From the NCBI RefSeq assembly GCF_002078875.1, contig NC_034410.1, forward strand, positions 77,530,661 to 77,594,660: a DNA stretch of 64,000 nucleotides, written 5' to 3'. Position numbers and translations under genes: made by a program. Positions within the stretch are counted from its first letter, which is position 1. Each line of letters opens with the position of its first letter. The DNA comes from Numida meleagris. Lineage: Eukaryota; Chordata; Aves; Galliformes; Numididae. The notes below the pieces were generated by a model, which searched no databases, was not told where the DNA came from, and was given only the letters and a program-made list of their open reading frames with translations. Positions 62,974-64,000 of the stretch are shown here, piece after piece.

Positions 62974-63699
62974 TCAAATGCTCAGTTACTCAGCATCAAA
63001 CAGGCTGAGCTAGATTGAAATCATGTTAAATAACGATTGAAAACAAGTTATCTGCCAATTCTTATACTGGCATATAGATAAACACAAGATGCTTAATATG
63101 CATCAGGAGATAGCCAATGCACAGTTTTGAAACTTGGGCCTGAGAAAACAATGGCAAAGCAGAAGAGGTATCAGTCATCTCTGGATTGCTAAGACAGAAT
63201 CTCTCATCTAAAATGCTCCTATCCATAGCTCCTGATTCTTGGCAACATTCCTGTTCTTTATTTCCAGTAATGGTCTAATGATTCAAGAAGCTGAGAGCTC
63301 CGTTAAATCACAGAGGTTCCTTTTTGATTTCACCATGGCACAAAAGTATTCTCCCCAGGTACCGCGAAATGTAATGTCTTTACCTTTCATCTTTAGAACA
63401 CACCTAAGTAATATGCAAAGCTTGGGAACACTCAGTGTATTTCAAAAGTCACTACATATAAGCTTGATACTATAAGAAAATGATACTCAAAGACTTCTAT
63501 GCAGGGTGGTTCTTCAGGTAGAAAGACTTGGGATTTCAGGACTGAGTCATAGAATGTACAGCAGCCTTTGACTTTTTTCATGACTCTTTTCTAAGAATTA
63601 ACAGAATATATAAATATTGTATAAATATTAACAAACAGCGATGCCAAGCTCTGAAGAATACAACCACCCCCTGAAAGAGTGAACTGAAAAGAAGAGGAT
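62974..63699. other. ADCY2 upstream intron between CR1 copies
   Basis: AT-rich intron, nothing recognised. Confidence 0.7.
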
Positions 63700-63800
63700 A
63701 GAATAGTTGAGTTGGAAGTGACCTTCAAAGATCATCAAGACCAACTGCCTTACCATTTCAGGGCCGACCAAAAGCTAGAACACTGTTGCTAATATGTGTC
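63700..63800 (-). mobile_element. CR1 LINE 3' end, older subfamily
   Basis: Plus strand reads AGAATAGTTGAGTTGGAAGT, GACCTTCAAAGATCATCAAG, CCAACTGCCTTACCATTTCAG and GGGCCGACCAAAAGCTAG. This is the reverse complement of the same subfamily end seen at 35418-35737 (TTTTTGGTCAGCCCTGAAG there). Only about 100 bp remain. Confidence 0.85.
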
Positions 63801-64000
63801 ACTGCATGTCTACACTTGGCATGTGTACCCATCAGTAAATGCAATATTAATTTACAGTGCACTATTTTTGACACTATTAAAAGCAAACTGTTCCACCAAA
63901 GCACGCCATAACCACAAAGCCTGTAGCTGCTTTGAAATTGTGCTGGAAGCAATCTTTGATGTGAGTCATCACTGCCACTAACTAGTCAAAACATGCCTTT

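Larger units (their letters stand above)
1..64000 (-). other. ADCY2: ADCY2 gene body, internal part (two exons and flanking introns)
   Basis: The whole window lies inside one minus-strand gene. Two exons 32.4 kb apart encode adjacent, in-frame parts of a membrane adenylyl cyclase that matches type 2 better than my recollection of type 7. No start codon, stop codon or polyadenylation region of the gene was seen. The following exon, which should begin the C1 catalytic domain, was not recognised in 1-26508, and the preceding exon was not recognised in 59216-64000. That the gene spans the full window is inferred from the phase-0 splice sites at both outer exon borders. ADCY2 makes cyclic AMP from ATP at the plasma membrane and, as a family property, is stimulated by Gs-alpha and conditionally by G-beta-gamma. 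Confidence 0.88.

Overview
This is vertebrate nuclear DNA, almost certainly from a bird and most likely a galliform such as chicken. It is dense in CR1 LINE fragments in both orientations, has avian endogenous-retrovirus LTRs and internally deleted copies of a galliform-type mariner, and carries two exons of a conserved vertebrate gene separated by very long introns. There are no prokaryotic genes, operons, rRNA or tRNA genes or CRISPR arrays that I can support. Apart from those exons, the open reading frames I examined are transposon remnants, antisense shadows of repeats, or chance frames in intron sequence.

The host gene is on the minus strand and I identify it as ADCY2 (type 2 adenylyl cyclase). 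Two consecutive coding exons are visible: 59054-59215 (54 codons; two transmembrane helices of the first membrane domain) and 26509-26658 (50 codons; the last helix of that domain plus the linker into the C1 catalytic domain). Both are phase 0 at both ends, have consensus splice sites, and join in frame. The intron between them is 32,395 bp. Positions 59216-64000 are the 3' part of the preceding intron and 1-26508 the 5' part of the following one; neither the start codon nor the catalytic exons are in the window.

Layout. 1-26508: downstream intron, opening with the 3' end of an ERV LTR (1-143) and a deleted mariner (574-1108), followed by a long region with few repeats except an old ERV-LTR-like block (10740-11526), an ancient CR1 (14040-14465) and CR1s near 4.6, 21 and 25.2 kb. 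26659-59053: the long intron, with CR1s at 27.7-28.2 kb, a CR1 nested in another CR1 at 32.8-33.6 kb, a 7-kb repeat-poor stretch (35.7-42.8 kb) holding a perfect palindromic oestrogen-response-element sequence at 39393-39407, a long CR1 with reverse-transcriptase remnants (42.8-44.2 kb), a second deleted mariner (44461-45031), two complete solo LTRs with target-site duplications (48207-48768 and 49126-49647), and a GC-rich unclassified block (52.4-53.45 kb). 59216-64000: upstream intron with an internally deleted CR1 at 62.1-63.0 kb and another CR1 tail at 63.7 kb.

I do not see a previously undescribed multi-gene system. The best leads are regulatory and evolutionary: the perfect ERE, a possible divergent CTCF pair near 46.45-46.50 kb, two solo LTRs in the same orientation as ADCY2, a shared-deletion mariner subfamily, and the unclassified GC-rich block. 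All family names come from recognition by eye, and element edges are approximate unless a target-site duplication is stated.
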